Of a DNA stretch of 64,000 nucleotides, positions 1 to 9,223 are shown piece by piece; the first letter of the stretch is position 1; every line of letters begins with the position of its first letter. This DNA comes from BOG-931 sp963761525 (GTDB taxonomy: Bacteria > Pseudomonadota > Alphaproteobacteria > Rhizobiales > Xanthobacteraceae): contig CAVXHG010000008.1 in the NCBI GenBank assembly GCA_963761525.1, positions 620,001 through 684,000 of the forward strand, given 5' to 3'. Both the position numbers and the translations under genes were made by a program. The notes under the pieces were generated by a model. It was not told where the DNA came from, made no database searches, and saw nothing but the letters and a program-made list of their open reading frames with translations.

Positions 1-1265
1 GTGCCTCGCCAAGCTCGCGAGCCTGCTCCGCTTCGGTCGCGGTGGTTGGGAAAATGTACTGGTTGTTGAAGCACTGTCGCGCCACGGCGCAATAGAAAGT
101 GAGCAGCTTCTCATCGGGTTCGCCGGCCTCGGCGCTTGCCAGCATGCCGTAACGCAAATTGGTAAAGACGCGTTCGAGATCGAGGTCCGGTAACGGACCG
201 GACTTGAGCAGTTCGCGCAGCAGCGGGTCGCGCGCCAAAACGACGGCCCCCGACTTCACCGAAAATCTCGTCGCGCGACAGGCGTTCCGGCCACGCCGAA
301 TTGACGCGTGATATCAGATCTTTCACCGCGCTATCGAGCTTGATAATCGTAATGCAAACATTGGTCAGATCACGCGGGCGCCCCCAGTCCTCGCGCAACG
401 CGCGCAAGAGAAGCCCGCGAAGGGCTTCGTTTTTGGACGTGAAACGGACGTGCTTGACGCAATTGGTAAACTGCAGCCGGGTCTCGGCCGTTTCATTGAG
501 TGATAAAGCGCGTTGAGCGGTTTGCACGGCACCGGCAAAATCTCCGGTTGCCAGGTAGGCCGCACAAAGCTTGTCATGTACGCCCGGAAGGTCAGGCCGC
601 GCCGCGAGCGCTTGCTCATAATGGCGCGCAGCATCACGGGGCTGACCCTGCAGGATTAGAGCGGCGCCCAATCCGGCGTGTGCTTCCGCGTGCTGCGGCT
701 CGGCTGCCAAAGCCCGTTGATAGGCGCGGATTGCCTCTTCGAGGCGTCCTTGTTCCAAGAGCACATTTGCGAGATTGAAATGCGCCTGGGCCAAATTTGG
801 AGCGAGCGCGATTGCTCGCTGATAACACGCGTCCGCTTCGGCAATAAGGCCTTGCTCACGACGAACATTGCCAAGATTGAGGTGCGCTAGAGCGTGATCG
901 GGACGCAATGCAATCGCGCGCTCAAGATGTGCCGCGACCTTTTGCATTTCGGCGAGCGAACGGTAGGCAAGGGCAATGTTGTAGTGATATTCGGCGACCC
1001 GATCGTTGACGGCGATGGCCTTGCCGATGAGTTCGACGGATAGGGTCGCATTTTCCGCTTGCAAGGCGATCAAGCCGAGATTGTGCAGGCTGTCGGCGTG
1101 ATTGGGATCTATCGAAAGGACGGTGCGATAGCTGCGCTCAGCCTCGGCGAATGCGCCGGCGCGGTGTTGCGCCACCGCCATGGCGAACTGATCCATGCGA
1201 ACTGATATAGTTCCTGATGTTGTCGCGCCGCGGGCGCGCGATGCTCGCCGCTCTTCCCGGTTCAT
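1..1265 (-). pseudogene. TPR-repeat protein, probably N-terminal part of a TPR/methyltransferase; frameshifted and cut by the window edge
   Basis: The N-terminal 250 residues are a run of about six tetratricopeptide repeats (motifs such as ALAHLNLGNVRREQG and AQAHFNLANVLLEQG), a protein-protein interaction scaffold. The reading frame breaks at the C5 run 247-251. Removing one base there continues the protein as DPLLRELLKSGPLPD and LERVFTNLRYGML up to base 1. This continuation resembles the linker seen in alphaproteobacterial TPR proteins fused to a SAM-dependent methyltransferase, but the catalytic part would lie outside the window, so the methyltransferase call is inference. The start ATG at 1265 has alternatives at the internal Met of MDQFAMAVAQ. 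The gene is divergent from the tRNA-Ser gene. The break is more likely a homopolymer error than a true pseudogene. Confidence 0.7.
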
Positions 1266-1396
1266 GGCTGCTCGTCATGTCCTAATGAACGCACCGATGG
1301 TGCTAACGAAGCCATTAATAGGGGTCAACGCCTTGTAATAGGGGCGACGCCTTGGGTTTGACGGCGAAGTTTGAGAGGCATACCTAGCGGGCAGCC

Positions 1397-1489
1397 GGAG
1401 AGGTGGCCGAGTGGCTGAAGGCGGCGGTTTGCTAAACCGTTATACGGTCTAAAGCCGTATCATGGGTTCGAATCCCATCCTCTCCGCCA
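1397..1489 (+). tRNA. tRNA-Ser (anticodon GCT)
   Basis: The 7-bp acceptor stem pairs GGAGAGG (1397-1403) with CCTCTCC (1479-1485), followed by discriminator G and an encoded CCA (1487-1489). The D-arm reads GCCGAGTGGCTGAAGGC. The anticodon loop TTTGCTAAA places GCT at 1431-1433. A long class II variable arm (TACGGTCTAAAGCCGTA) identifies a serine tRNA, and the T-arm GGGTTCGAATCCC is canonical. It decodes AGC/AGU. Confidence 0.98.
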
Positions 1490-2189
1490 ATTCATTTTGC
1501 CCTGCTGCACAGCGTGTTGGTGCGAAGAGCCGGTTCTGCGAACTGAATTCCAGGTTCAAATTTCAGAATCGAGGAATCGTGCATTGCAAGCCCTCAATGC
1601 GCGCCGCGGTTCGCAGGAAAACTGTTCATGGCGCCTGCACTACGACCGGCGTTGTGATTCTCCTGGGGTTGATCGCTAAATGCGGCTCGCGATCGCTGCT
1701 GATGGTCGAGCAACGGCGCTTTCTGGCGAGTTCTGTTGTGATTTTCGTCCGTTTTTGAGAGCATTTTGAACGGGTTTCGAGCAACGATACGCAACGTGTG
1801 ACTAGGCAATACTCAATCGATTGAATTCCGTAGTGTTTCCGTCCTGATTGCGATCGCGCCCATAAGCTATTGATAAATAATAATTTTTTGTGAAATGGTT
1901 TGATTCCGTAAAAGAGACCGGCCGATGGCATTTGCGTGTTTTTTACGCAACACCTTGCCGAAAACGACAGGGACAGCATGCGAACCTGGCTGTTCTTGAT
2001 TGCGCATCGGAACTCATTCGTTACTGTGGCGATGCGAACGAGGGGGCAACCCCAAGTCGAGCTGCTTCGGTGTTTTTGGGGAGAGCTGAGAATACCGAAG
2101 CAGGAATTGGGGACTAGGGGACCTTCAAGGGGGTGCAAGCACCCGGCCAAGACGGAACCCTCCAACGGCAAAACAATCGGAGGTTCGAT
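1490..2189. other. 700-bp region without a convincing gene; porin leader
   Basis: Reading frames here have no recognisable protein content, and the stretch around 1860-1900 is AT-rich compared with its surroundings, which suggests promoter DNA for the porin. A GGGTGC-AA-GCACCC hairpin lies at 2131-2144 in the presumed 5' leader. AATCGGAGG just before 2190 is a good ribosome-binding site for the porin. I could not assign a -10/-35 pair with confidence. Confidence 0.5.
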
Positions 2190-3692
2190 ATGAAGATGGT
2201 GAAAAGCCTCCTCCTGGGATCGGCGGCTGGTTTAGTCGCGATTACTGCGGGGCAAGCGGCTGATCTTCCCGTCAAGGCCAAGCCGGTCGAGTACGTGAAG
2301 ATCTGCAGCCTTTATGGGGCTGGTTTCTACTATATGCCGGGTACTGACCTGTGCATCAAAGTTGGCGGCTGGGCGCGCGCTGAAATCACAGAAGGCGGCA
2401 ACGGCAGCTTGGCTTGGGGTGCGTACAACGCGAACACCAACAGTCGCGCGCACCAACAATCTCACGACCCGCGAACGCGCCTATATTACCACGGATATCC
2501 GTAACCAGACTGAATACGGCACGATCCGTGCGTACATCGCCGAGGGCATCAGCTCGAACGATACGGCGACGGGGGCCTCGGAAGGCAGCAACACCTTCAG
2601 CGCCAACCGCGCCTTCGTACAGTGGGCGGGCCTGACCGCCGGTCTGTCGCAGTCGTTCTATGACTTCTTCAGCGGCCCGGCTGTATCCTATCGCGCCGGT
2701 TACCTCGGCAACTCTGATACTGGCGATGCTGGCTGGTTTGTGTGGGCGTATACCGCACAGCTGGGCGGTGGCTTCTCGGCCACTCTTTCTGCCGAACAGC
2801 GCCGTATGTCGCAGATCATTCAGAACAGTGCTGTGGGCGTGGCCAATGTCGGCAGCATAGCTGGTTGGCTGGCTCCGCAGGTTCCGGCGCGGGCGTCGGC
2901 TATGGCGGCATGCAGAACATGGACTACGTTGCCAACCTCCGGGTCGATCAAGCCTGGGGCGGCGCGCAGATCATGGGTGCGGCCCATGAGATCAATCCTC
3001 TGTACTATGGCGCCACGACGGGAACGGGTCATCCGGGCGACCATGGGGCTTCGTCGTCGGTGCTGGTCTGAAGCTCAATGCGCCGATGATCAGTCAGGGC
3101 GATTATTTCCAGGCGCAGGCCAACTATTCGCAAGGTGCAACCAAGTACCTCAACAACGGCAATGACACCAACTACGCCATGGAGAATGGCCAAGGGACCA
3201 CGGTCGGCGTCATGTCCGATTGCGTGTTCGGCGGCTGCCGTTGCCGGCGCAGCTGTACGACCGGCTGCAACCTGACGACAGGTTGGGACATCTCGGCGTC
3301 GTATGAGCACTTCTGGACGCCGACTGTGCATGAGTCGTTCTTTGGCTCCTATATGGCCATCGACTACAATGCCCAAGCCAACGCCATGCTGTGTAATATC
3401 GCTGGGTTCAGCGGTGCGGGCATTTGGTTCGACGGCCGTAGCGGGTGCCGGTTGTAACAACAACTGGAACTACTGGGAGGTCGGCAGCCGATTGCAGTGG
3501 GACGTGACCAAGTCGTTCTACCTCGGCGTCGAGGCGCTCTACACGACTGTGAATGGTGCGACAACCGGCGGAGCAGGCGCCGGTGGCTATTCATTCACCG
3601 GAGCCAACACTGCCACTGGCCCCCAATTGAACCAGGGACGGGCGAGCGACTGGGTGTTCACGGTTCGCGCCCATCGCGACTTCCTGCCCTGA
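2190..3692 (+). pseudogene. Porin_2-family outer-membrane porin, broken by four frameshifts
   Basis: A general diffusion porin of the type abundant in Bradyrhizobium and relatives. The ATG at 2190 follows a strong ribosome-binding site and opens a signal peptide (MKMVKSLLLGSAAGLVAITA, cleavage after GQA) and the family N-terminus ADLPVKAKPVEYVKICSLYG. Homology continues to the very end, closing with the outer-membrane C-terminus VFTVRAHRDF-L-P. It hops between frames four times, near 2445-2451 (extra base in a CG repeat), 2865-2890, 3040-3045 and 3430-3440. The corrected length of about 500 residues is normal for the family. Because homology is uninterrupted and each break is about one base, either sequence error or a very recent lesion fits. 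Its own terminator follows at 3719. Confidence 0.85.
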
Positions 3693-3718
3693 TCATCTGA
3701 TCGAGGCGTGAAAATCGG

Positions 3719-3755
3719 AACCCCCGGCGGTAAAACCGCCGGGGGTTTTCTTTTG
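3719..3755 (+). terminator. Rho-independent terminator of the porin gene
   Basis: A perfect 10-bp GC-rich stem (CCCCCGGCGG at 3721-3730 with CCGCCGGGGG at 3736-3745), a TAAAA loop and a T-rich tail TTTTCTTTT. It lies 27 bp after the porin stop codon. A-rich bases on the 5' side are too few to claim strong bidirectional action for the convergent hydrolase gene. Confidence 0.95.
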
Positions 3756-3809
3756 CGATCAGGCTTTAGCCATTCGAAGAACGGCGTCGCTTCGCTCGCC
3801 GATGTGTGA

Positions 3810-4709
3810 TCAGGCGAGAGGTTTTTGCCGGGGCGCGTCACAACAAGCGACGAACCGCGAAATTTCGGCGACGAGCTCTCCGGCAAGGAAGGGCACGTGA
3901 CCCTCGCCTGGCACCACGATCGACTGCATTCCGGGATGGTGCGCAGCCATAGCTGTCACCGTTGCAGCCGACAGGATGTTGGAATTCTCGCCGCGGATAA
4001 CCAGCATCGGCAGCTTGCCAAGCAAATCGAATTCTTTCCACAAAGCCGGTAGCGGCTTTTCCGTATCGACATCCCGTAGCGACAGCGCCAGCCGCGTGTC
4101 ATACGTGGGTCTCAGTTCGCCGCGTTCGTCCCGCCAGGCGCGGTGAGCCGCGGCAAGCCATTGTTCCCTGGTGATTTTGGGAAATTGCACAGCAAATAAA
4201 TCCTGAAGTATTGCAGCGCCGTCCTCGAATGTACGCGGCTGCGAAATCTTGCCGACGTAGCTTTTGATTCGCGTAAGCCCGGCCGGTTCGATGACAGGGC
4301 CAATGTCGTGCAGGACAACGCCGGCAATCGCTTCCGGCCGCGTCGCGCCCATCAGCATTGTGAGAATGCCGCCACGGGAACTGCCGATAAATATCGCGGG
4401 TCCAATCGTGAGGGTTGTGAGAACGGTCACAACGTCTGCAAGTTCGACGACAACGTTGTAGTTTTCAGGATTGTTGTCGTATTCGGACAGGCCGCGGCCG
4501 CGGGAATCGATAGCGACGACCTGCCGTTTGAGCCCGGCTGCGTCCGCAAGTGCCGGTGCGAGTGCGTCGAAATCCGCCGTCGTACGGGTCAAGCCCGGCA
4601 AGCAGACAACAGGCAAACCGGGATCGGAGTGCGATCCATATTGGCGCACGTGCAGGCGGAGCCCGTCAGCCGCGGTGATGAAGATATCGCGCGCGTTGTC
4701 GGCTGCCAT
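3810..4709 (-). CDS. Alpha/beta-fold hydrolase
   Basis: About 299 residues with the classical alpha/beta hydrolase layout: strand and oxyanion turn VVCLPGLTRT, the loop VAIDSRGRGLSEY, nucleophile elbow GSSRG (Ser about residue 111 from this start) and catalytic His in GEGHVPFL (about residue 271). The acid position is odd: RGENSNIL has Asn where related proteins usually read S-D-L, so the usual catalytic Asp may be replaced. The ATG at 4709 follows a GGAGCG box and is preferred to a TTG 66 bp upstream. Substrate unknown; an ester, lactone or carbon-carbon hydrolase is possible. It is divergent from the OGT-like gene. Confidence 0.85.
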   Translation of the reverse strand: MAADNARDIFITAADGLRLHVRQYGSHSDPGLPVVCLPGLTRTTADFDALAPALADAAGLKRQVVAIDSRGRGLSEYDNNPENYNVVVELADVVTVLTTLTIGPAIFIGSSRGGILTMLMGATRPEAIAGVVLHDIGPVIEPAGLTRIKSYVGKISQPRTFEDGAAILQDLFAVQFPKITREQWLAAAHRAWRDERGELRPTYDTRLALSLRDVDTEKPLPALWKEFDLLGKLPMLVIRGENSNILSAATVTAMAAHHPGMQSIVVPGEGHVPFLAGELVAEISRFVACCDAPRQKPLA

Positions 4710-4810
4710 GTCGGGCGCTCCGAAAGTCGATTTCGCGTCCGCCGCCACGATAGTCGCCCGGGGCGGGCGCTGCAATTGCCAGGCCCAGGTTTTGCGTCGT
4801 AAAAACGCCC

Positions 4811-6892
4811 ATGCTCAGCAACGACCAAGTGCAGAAAATACGGGCAGCGGCGCACCATCAGCGCGCCGGACGGATTGCCAAAGCGGCCGCGATCTGTGAT
4901 CGGCTGTTGCGCGAGGTACCGGACAGTTTCGACTGCCTCTATTTGCGGGGCATGCTCTACGCACAGCAGGACAATCTCAATGGGGCAGTCAAGGCGTTCG
5001 AGCGCGCGGCGAAACTACGGCCCGATGCCTGGGACCTCCAATATAATCTCGCCGTCGCGCTGAACATGACCGGACGGCATGCCGATGCCGTGCCGATCTA
5101 CCACCGTTTCCTGGAAGCAAATCCGCACAACGCGGGCGCGCGGCTCAATTACGCGACCACGCTGTTTCAACTCAATCGCATTACGGAGGCGCTGCAGCAA
5201 TACGAGGAGCTGATCGCGGCAAACCCGAATTTTGCCGACGCCTTCGCCAATCGCGGCACGTTGCAGCAAAGCCTGAAGCGATTTTCCGAAGCGTTGATCG
5301 ACTTCGACAAGGCGATTGCGCTGAAACCGAACTTTCCGGAAGCTCTCGTCAATCGCGGCAACGTGCTGGCGGCGTTGCACCGTACCGACGATGCCCTCGA
5401 CAGCTACAAAAAGGCGATTGCGCTCAGCCCGAATTTCGCCGACGCCTACAACAACGCCGGCAACACTTATTTCAACCGTGGAAATTACGAAGAGGCCCTG
5501 GAAGCCTACAACCTGGCATTGGGACTTCATGCGGACGATAGTGAAGCGCAGAGCATGCGTCTGTATGCGAAGATGCATCTGTGTGACTGGAGCAATTTCA
5601 AGAGCGATTGCTCCGCCGTCATTTCGAGCATCAAACGAGGAGCTCCCGTATATCCTTTTTCTATTCTGGCGTTCTCGTCGTCGCCCGACTACGAATTGCG
5701 CTGCGCGCGCGTGTTCAGCACGAGATATCCGTCGGCTGCTCGATCACTTTGGCGCGGCGAGAAATATAACCACGACAGGATTCGCGTCGCTTACGTGTCC
5801 ACGGACTTTCGTCAACACGCGGTGGCGTCGATCCTGGCGGGAATGCTCGAGGACCACGACAAATCGAAATTCGAAGTCACTGCCATTTCGATCGGACCGG
5901 ATGACGGGTCCGAAATGCGGCAACGTCTGCAGCGCGCCTTCGAACATTTCGTCGATTGTCAGACGTTAAGCGATGAGGAAATCGCGGCGCGCATCCGGGA
6001 AATGGAAATTGATATTCTCATCGATCTCAATGGGTATACGGCAGGCGCGCGCATGGGCATCTTCGCGCATCGTGCCTCGCCGCTTCAGGTCGGCTATCTC
6101 GGCGGCACAAGGGGCGCCCCCTATATCGATTATCTGATCGCCGACCGGACGATCGTGACGCCGGTACAGCGGCCATATTACGCCGAGAAGATCATTTATC
6201 TGCCGGGCAGCTTTCTTCCGGTTGATGATAGGCGGGTCCTTTCGGACAAGGTGCATTCGCGCACGGAGTTGGGGCTGCCTGAAAAAGGTTTTGTGTTCTG
6301 CTGCTTCAACAACAGCTACAAAATCGTTCCGCGCAGTTTCGATGCGTGGATGCGGATCCTCAAGCAAGTCGAAGGGAGCGTACTATGGCTTCGTGAGGAC
6401 AAGCCAGCCGCCTCTGCGAATCTTAGGAGAGAGGCCGAGGCGAGGGGAATTGCCGGGGAGCGCCTGGTGTTTGCGCCAAGAATGCCGTCGATGGAGGAAC
6501 ACCTCGGACGACATCGGGCGGCTGACCTGTTCCTGGACACATTGCCGTTCAATGCCCACACGACGGCTGGCGACGCATTATGGGCGGGGTTGCCGGTTCT
6601 GACTCAAGTTGGTGAAACGCTGCCGGCTCGTGTGGGCGCAAGCTTGTTGCAAGCGATCGGTCTTCCCGAAATGATCGTCGAGACGGAGGAAGAGTACGAG
6701 AAGATCGCTATTGAATTGGCAACTGACCCGGCCAAGCTGGAGGCAATCAAGGAGAAACTGGCACGAAATCGGCCAACGATGCCCCTGTTTAATACGGCAT
6801 TGTTCACTCGGCGTGTGGAAGGTGCTTACGAGGCTATTTACCGACGCTATCAAGAAGGCCTGGCGCCCGATGATGTGCAACTCGAAGCATAG
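4811..6892 (+). CDS. TPR-containing O-GlcNAc-transferase-like (SPINDLY-type) glycosyltransferase
   Basis: 693 residues. Residues 5 to about 260 hold about seven TPR units (for example FADAFANRGTLQQSLKRFSE). From about 305 on lies a glycosyltransferase family 41 C-terminal domain, with HDRIRVAYVSTDFRQHAVA, DILIDLNGYTAGAR, the motif EKGFVFCCFNNSYKI and the nucleotide-sugar motif HTTAGDALWAGLPVLT. The family normally modifies Ser/Thr of proteins using a UDP- or GDP-sugar; bacterial members act on surface or flagellar proteins or have unknown targets. One conserved loop reads GYLGGTRGAPYIDY, two residues shorter than the usual LG-[FY]P-GT form. The gene is intact, unlike its neighbours. The preceding partial TPR protein and the sugar cluster downstream suggest a surface-glycan context. 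Confidence 0.88.
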   Translation: MLSNDQVQKIRAAAHHQRAGRIAKAAAICDRLLREVPDSFDCLYLRGMLYAQQDNLNGAVKAFERAAKLRPDAWDLQYNLAVALNMTGRHADAVPIYHRFLEANPHNAGARLNYATTLFQLNRITEALQQYEELIAANPNFADAFANRGTLQQSLKRFSEALIDFDKAIALKPNFPEALVNRGNVLAALHRTDDALDSYKKAIALSPNFADAYNNAGNTYFNRGNYEEALEAYNLALGLHADDSEAQSMRLYAKMHLCDWSNFKSDCSAVISSIKRGAPVYPFSILAFSSSPDYELRCARVFSTRYPSAARSLWRGEKYNHDRIRVAYVSTDFRQHAVASILAGMLEDHDKSKFEVTAISIGPDDGSEMRQRLQRAFEHFVDCQTLSDEEIAARIREMEIDILIDLNGYTAGARMGIFAHRASPLQVGYLGGTRGAPYIDYLIADRTIVTPVQRPYYAEKIIYLPGSFLPVDDRRVLSDKVHSRTELGLPEKGFVFCCFNNSYKIVPRSFDAWMRILKQVEGSVLWLREDKPAASANLRREAEARGIAGERLVFAPRMPSMEEHLGRHRAADLFLDTLPFNAHTTAGDALWAGLPVLTQVGETLPARVGASLLQAIGLPEMIVETEEEYEKIAIELATDPAKLEAIKEKLARNRPTMPLFNTALFTRRVEGAYEAIYRRYQEGLAPDDVQLEA

Positions 6893-6922
6893 CCGGCTCG
6901 TCGATCACTATGCACTGTCGCA

Positions 6923-8028
6923 TTAGCCGGTCTCAAGCGTGCGGCGCACAACTTGGCTGACACGCTCCGCCTCGGAGCGAGTGCAGCGAAAAGGAAGAGG
7001 GTAACCAAAGCCCACGTTGGGAAATTTCGATTGAATTCGGAAACTCGGAATCCTCCGCTTTATACGGCTCCTGGCGATGAACCGGGAACCAGAAGGCACG
7101 CGCATCGATGCCCGCCTCTCGCAACGCGCGCTGGACGAGGGGGCGGTCAGAACACATAACGTCGGTCCATTGCAGGACTTCGCCTTCCCAGTTTGGCTGG
7201 GGCGGAAAGGTAATTCCTGGACAGTCGGACAATAGCTCGCGGTACCAGGAGTCACGCTCCGCAAAATGGGCAATTCGTTGCTCGAATTCGGTCAAGCTGC
7301 GCCAATCCGATCGCTGCCTGGATATTTGTATATTTGAAATTAAAACCCATCATGGGGTGCAGATCGTCGCCGCCGCTACCGCCGTGACGACGGCCCTGGT
7401 CCTTTAATTCCCGGAGTTTGAAATAAACGCTCTCAGAGTTTGTCGCCACGATGCCGCCTTGGCCAGAGGTGACGGTCTTGCTGGCTGAAAAGGAAAAGCA
7501 CGCCGCATCGCCAAAGCTCCCGATGGCGCGACCGCGATATTTCGAGCCAAGACCTTCCGCGGCGTCGCACACGATCTTTAAGTGTTTTGCCTGCGCAAGT
7601 GCGCAAAGCGCGTCGTAATCGGCGCCCCGACCGTTGACATCGACGGGTATGATCGCTCGGGTATCAGGGCCAATGGCGGCGGCAGCTTTGTCAACATCGA
7701 TCGTAAAGCGCCGTGGCTCGACATCGACGAGCTTCACTTTCGCGCCAATCATTCGCGCGGCGTTTGCGGTGGCCACGAATGTCAGGTCGGGGACCAATAC
7801 TTCGTCTCCGGGGCCGATCCCGAGCGCGAGCAGCGCGAGCGAGATGGCGACGGTGCCGCTCGTCACAGCTACGCAATAACGGCAGCCGACAAGCTCCGCT
7901 ATATGCTGTTCAAATTCCCGAGTGACACTTCCGTCGTTGATGTAATTCGATGCAATGACGGCCGCGACCCGATCTCGCTCCGGGGTTCCAAGTTCGGGGC
8001 CGAACCATGGAATTATGATCTCGCTCAT
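6923..8028 (-). pseudogene. DegT/DnrJ/EryC1/StrS-family sugar aminotransferase, two frameshifts
   Basis: A PLP-dependent aminotransferase of nucleotide-sugar biosynthesis. The ATG at 8028 (MSEIIIPWFGPELG) follows GAGGGCGG. The N-terminal two thirds carry CVAVTSGTVAISLALLALG, GDEVLVPDLTFVATAN, the cofactor region CDAAEGLGSKYRGR and the Schiff-base lysine in FSFSASKTVTSGQGG. The frame breaks near 7288-7296 after GLAQLDR and continues as EFEQRIAHFAERDSWYRELL. A second break is an extra base near 6983; deleting it gives GLWLPSSFSL followed by TRSEAERVSQVV and a stop at 6923. The corrected length (about 368) is typical. The likely product is an amino-sugar precursor such as a perosamine-type sugar, but the substrate cannot be read from sequence. 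Confidence 0.85.
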
Positions 8029-8159
8029 CCCGCCCTCTTCGCCGTCCGCTGCAGTCGGCATGTCTAGTGGAGCGGCAGCATAGTGTCCCGTCAAGTCCTT
8101 CAAAGTACTCGCATAAAGCCGTTAGGGACAGCCTGTGTTTTTCCCGTACTTCAGGCTTC

Positions 8160-8370
8160 AGGCTAAGGTCTGACGGTCTAGGCCGAGATCGTGAAGCTCC
8201 GCCGGTTTTACGGACCAATCTCCGGCGACTCGCCGGGACGCAAGCATGAACACGCTGTTCGAGTGCGGCCAGCACATGATGGCCAACGAAGCCGGTTCCG
8301 CCAAGCACGGCGACGCGCCGGGCCGTCACGTGCAACGGCGCACGCTGTTGGCAACACCGAGTTTCATCAT
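8160..8370 (-). pseudogene. Remnant of an NAD-dependent epimerase/dehydratase
   Basis: Only the Rossmann start survives: RRVAVLGGTGFVGHHVLAALEQ with the glycine-rich GGTGFVG. After about 25 residues no frame stays convincing. A possible start ATG at 8370 overlaps the acyltransferase stop (ATGATGA), and a GTG lies at 8329 in the frame of the dinucleotide-binding motif, so at least one frame break separates them. The sequence then fades into the leader of the aminotransferase gene. It looks like a truncated gene left by deletion rather than a single base error. Confidence 0.5.
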
Positions 8371-8939
8371 GCGTCCTTCCGGATGACTTTGCTCAACTGT
8401 TGCAGGAATTGCGGCGCGTGATCGGGCACGGTGCGCCAACCCCGAAACGTGACGGGAATGCCGGCGTAAAGGCCGAGCGATTGATAGTCGTCCGCCTTGA
8501 TCAGCGAGTAGGCGCCGAAAGCGCTGCCGTCGGGAAGCCTGGCGCCAGGTAAGATGCAAGAATGTGCGCCGATCGTGACGTAACGGCCGATGATGACCTC
8601 GCCGATCTCGCCGCCGAACTTTTCGGCGGGCGGCGCGGATGGCAAATCCAGCGAGACGGCCGTGTACTCCGATGACGCGCAATGCACGCTGCAATGGCTT
8701 GACATCGTGCTGTACTCGCCGAGAACGAAGCGTCGCTCGCCGCCGGAGATCGCCGCGTGCGAACCGATATGACAGTGTCGGCCAATTTCGACGTGTGCCG
8801 AGATATAGGCGAAGTCGTCGATGATGGCGCCGTCGCCGATGATGCAATGCTGCGGATGCCTGATGCGTACCGTCTTGCCGACGATGGCGCCCTCGCCGAG
8901 GTATTTCAGGGTGCGCGGATCGAAAAAGATGTTGTCCAC
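8367..8939 (-). CDS. Left-handed beta-helix (hexapeptide repeat) acyltransferase
   Basis: 190 residues dominated by hexapeptide repeats: GEGAIVGKTVRI, HCIIGDGAIIDDFAYI, HVEIGRHCHIGSHAAISG and EVIIGRYVTIGAHSCILPGA, the fold of trimeric acetyl-/acyltransferases that modify sugars. A conserved surface loop carries HCSVHCASSEYT. The start shown is GTG at 8939. In-frame sequence upstream (PAFPGYAELSDSDVAQVVNS) also looks coding and would connect to an ATG at 9040 if the A5 run 9027-9031 had one more base, so the true protein may be about 33 residues longer. It is the first gene of a minus-strand trio with the epimerase remnant and the aminotransferase, suggesting N- or O-acylation of a surface sugar. 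Confidence 0.85.
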   Translation of the reverse strand: MDNIFFDPRTLKYLGEGAIVGKTVRIRHPQHCIIGDGAIIDDFAYISAHVEIGRHCHIGSHAAISGGERRFVLGEYSTMSSHCSVHCASSEYTAVSLDLPSAPPAEKFGGEIGEVIIGRYVTIGAHSCILPGARLPDGSAFGAYSLIKADDYQSLGLYAGIPVTFRGWRTVPDHAPQFLQQLSKVIRKDA

Positions 8940-9223
8940 GCCGCTCCACCCTTCCGTAACAGAATTAACGACTTGCGCGACATCGCTGTCGCTCAGTTCG
9001 GCATAGCCCGGAAATGCTGGTTTATCAAAAACCCGGCCATTCGGGCAGCGGCCGCGCCACGATCGTGCTTCGGGCTCGTCGCCCGGAACATATCATGTTT
9101 CTTATCAAAGCGTTGATGGTGGATTTGTAGCCGTGGTGTGGATTCCTCGCGGGCCGTCGGCATAGGCACGGGCCGGTCCCAATGGTACTCATCGACGATG
9201 ATCGCAGAGGGGGCCGAGCAATA

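Noticed and set aside
1626..2171. 181-codon minus-strand open frame in the gap before the porin
   Set aside because: Composition and order of residues look random, there is no family resemblance, and it overlaps the presumed porin promoter region.
3190..3290. Cysteine-rich segment of the porin as a metal-binding insertion
   Set aside because: The frame is uncertain in this part of a gene with four frame breaks; some cysteines may be artefacts.
8060..8100. Sigma-70 promoter (TTGACG ... TATGCT) before the aminotransferase gene
   Set aside because: The two hexamers are only six bases apart, so they cannot serve together as -35 and -10.
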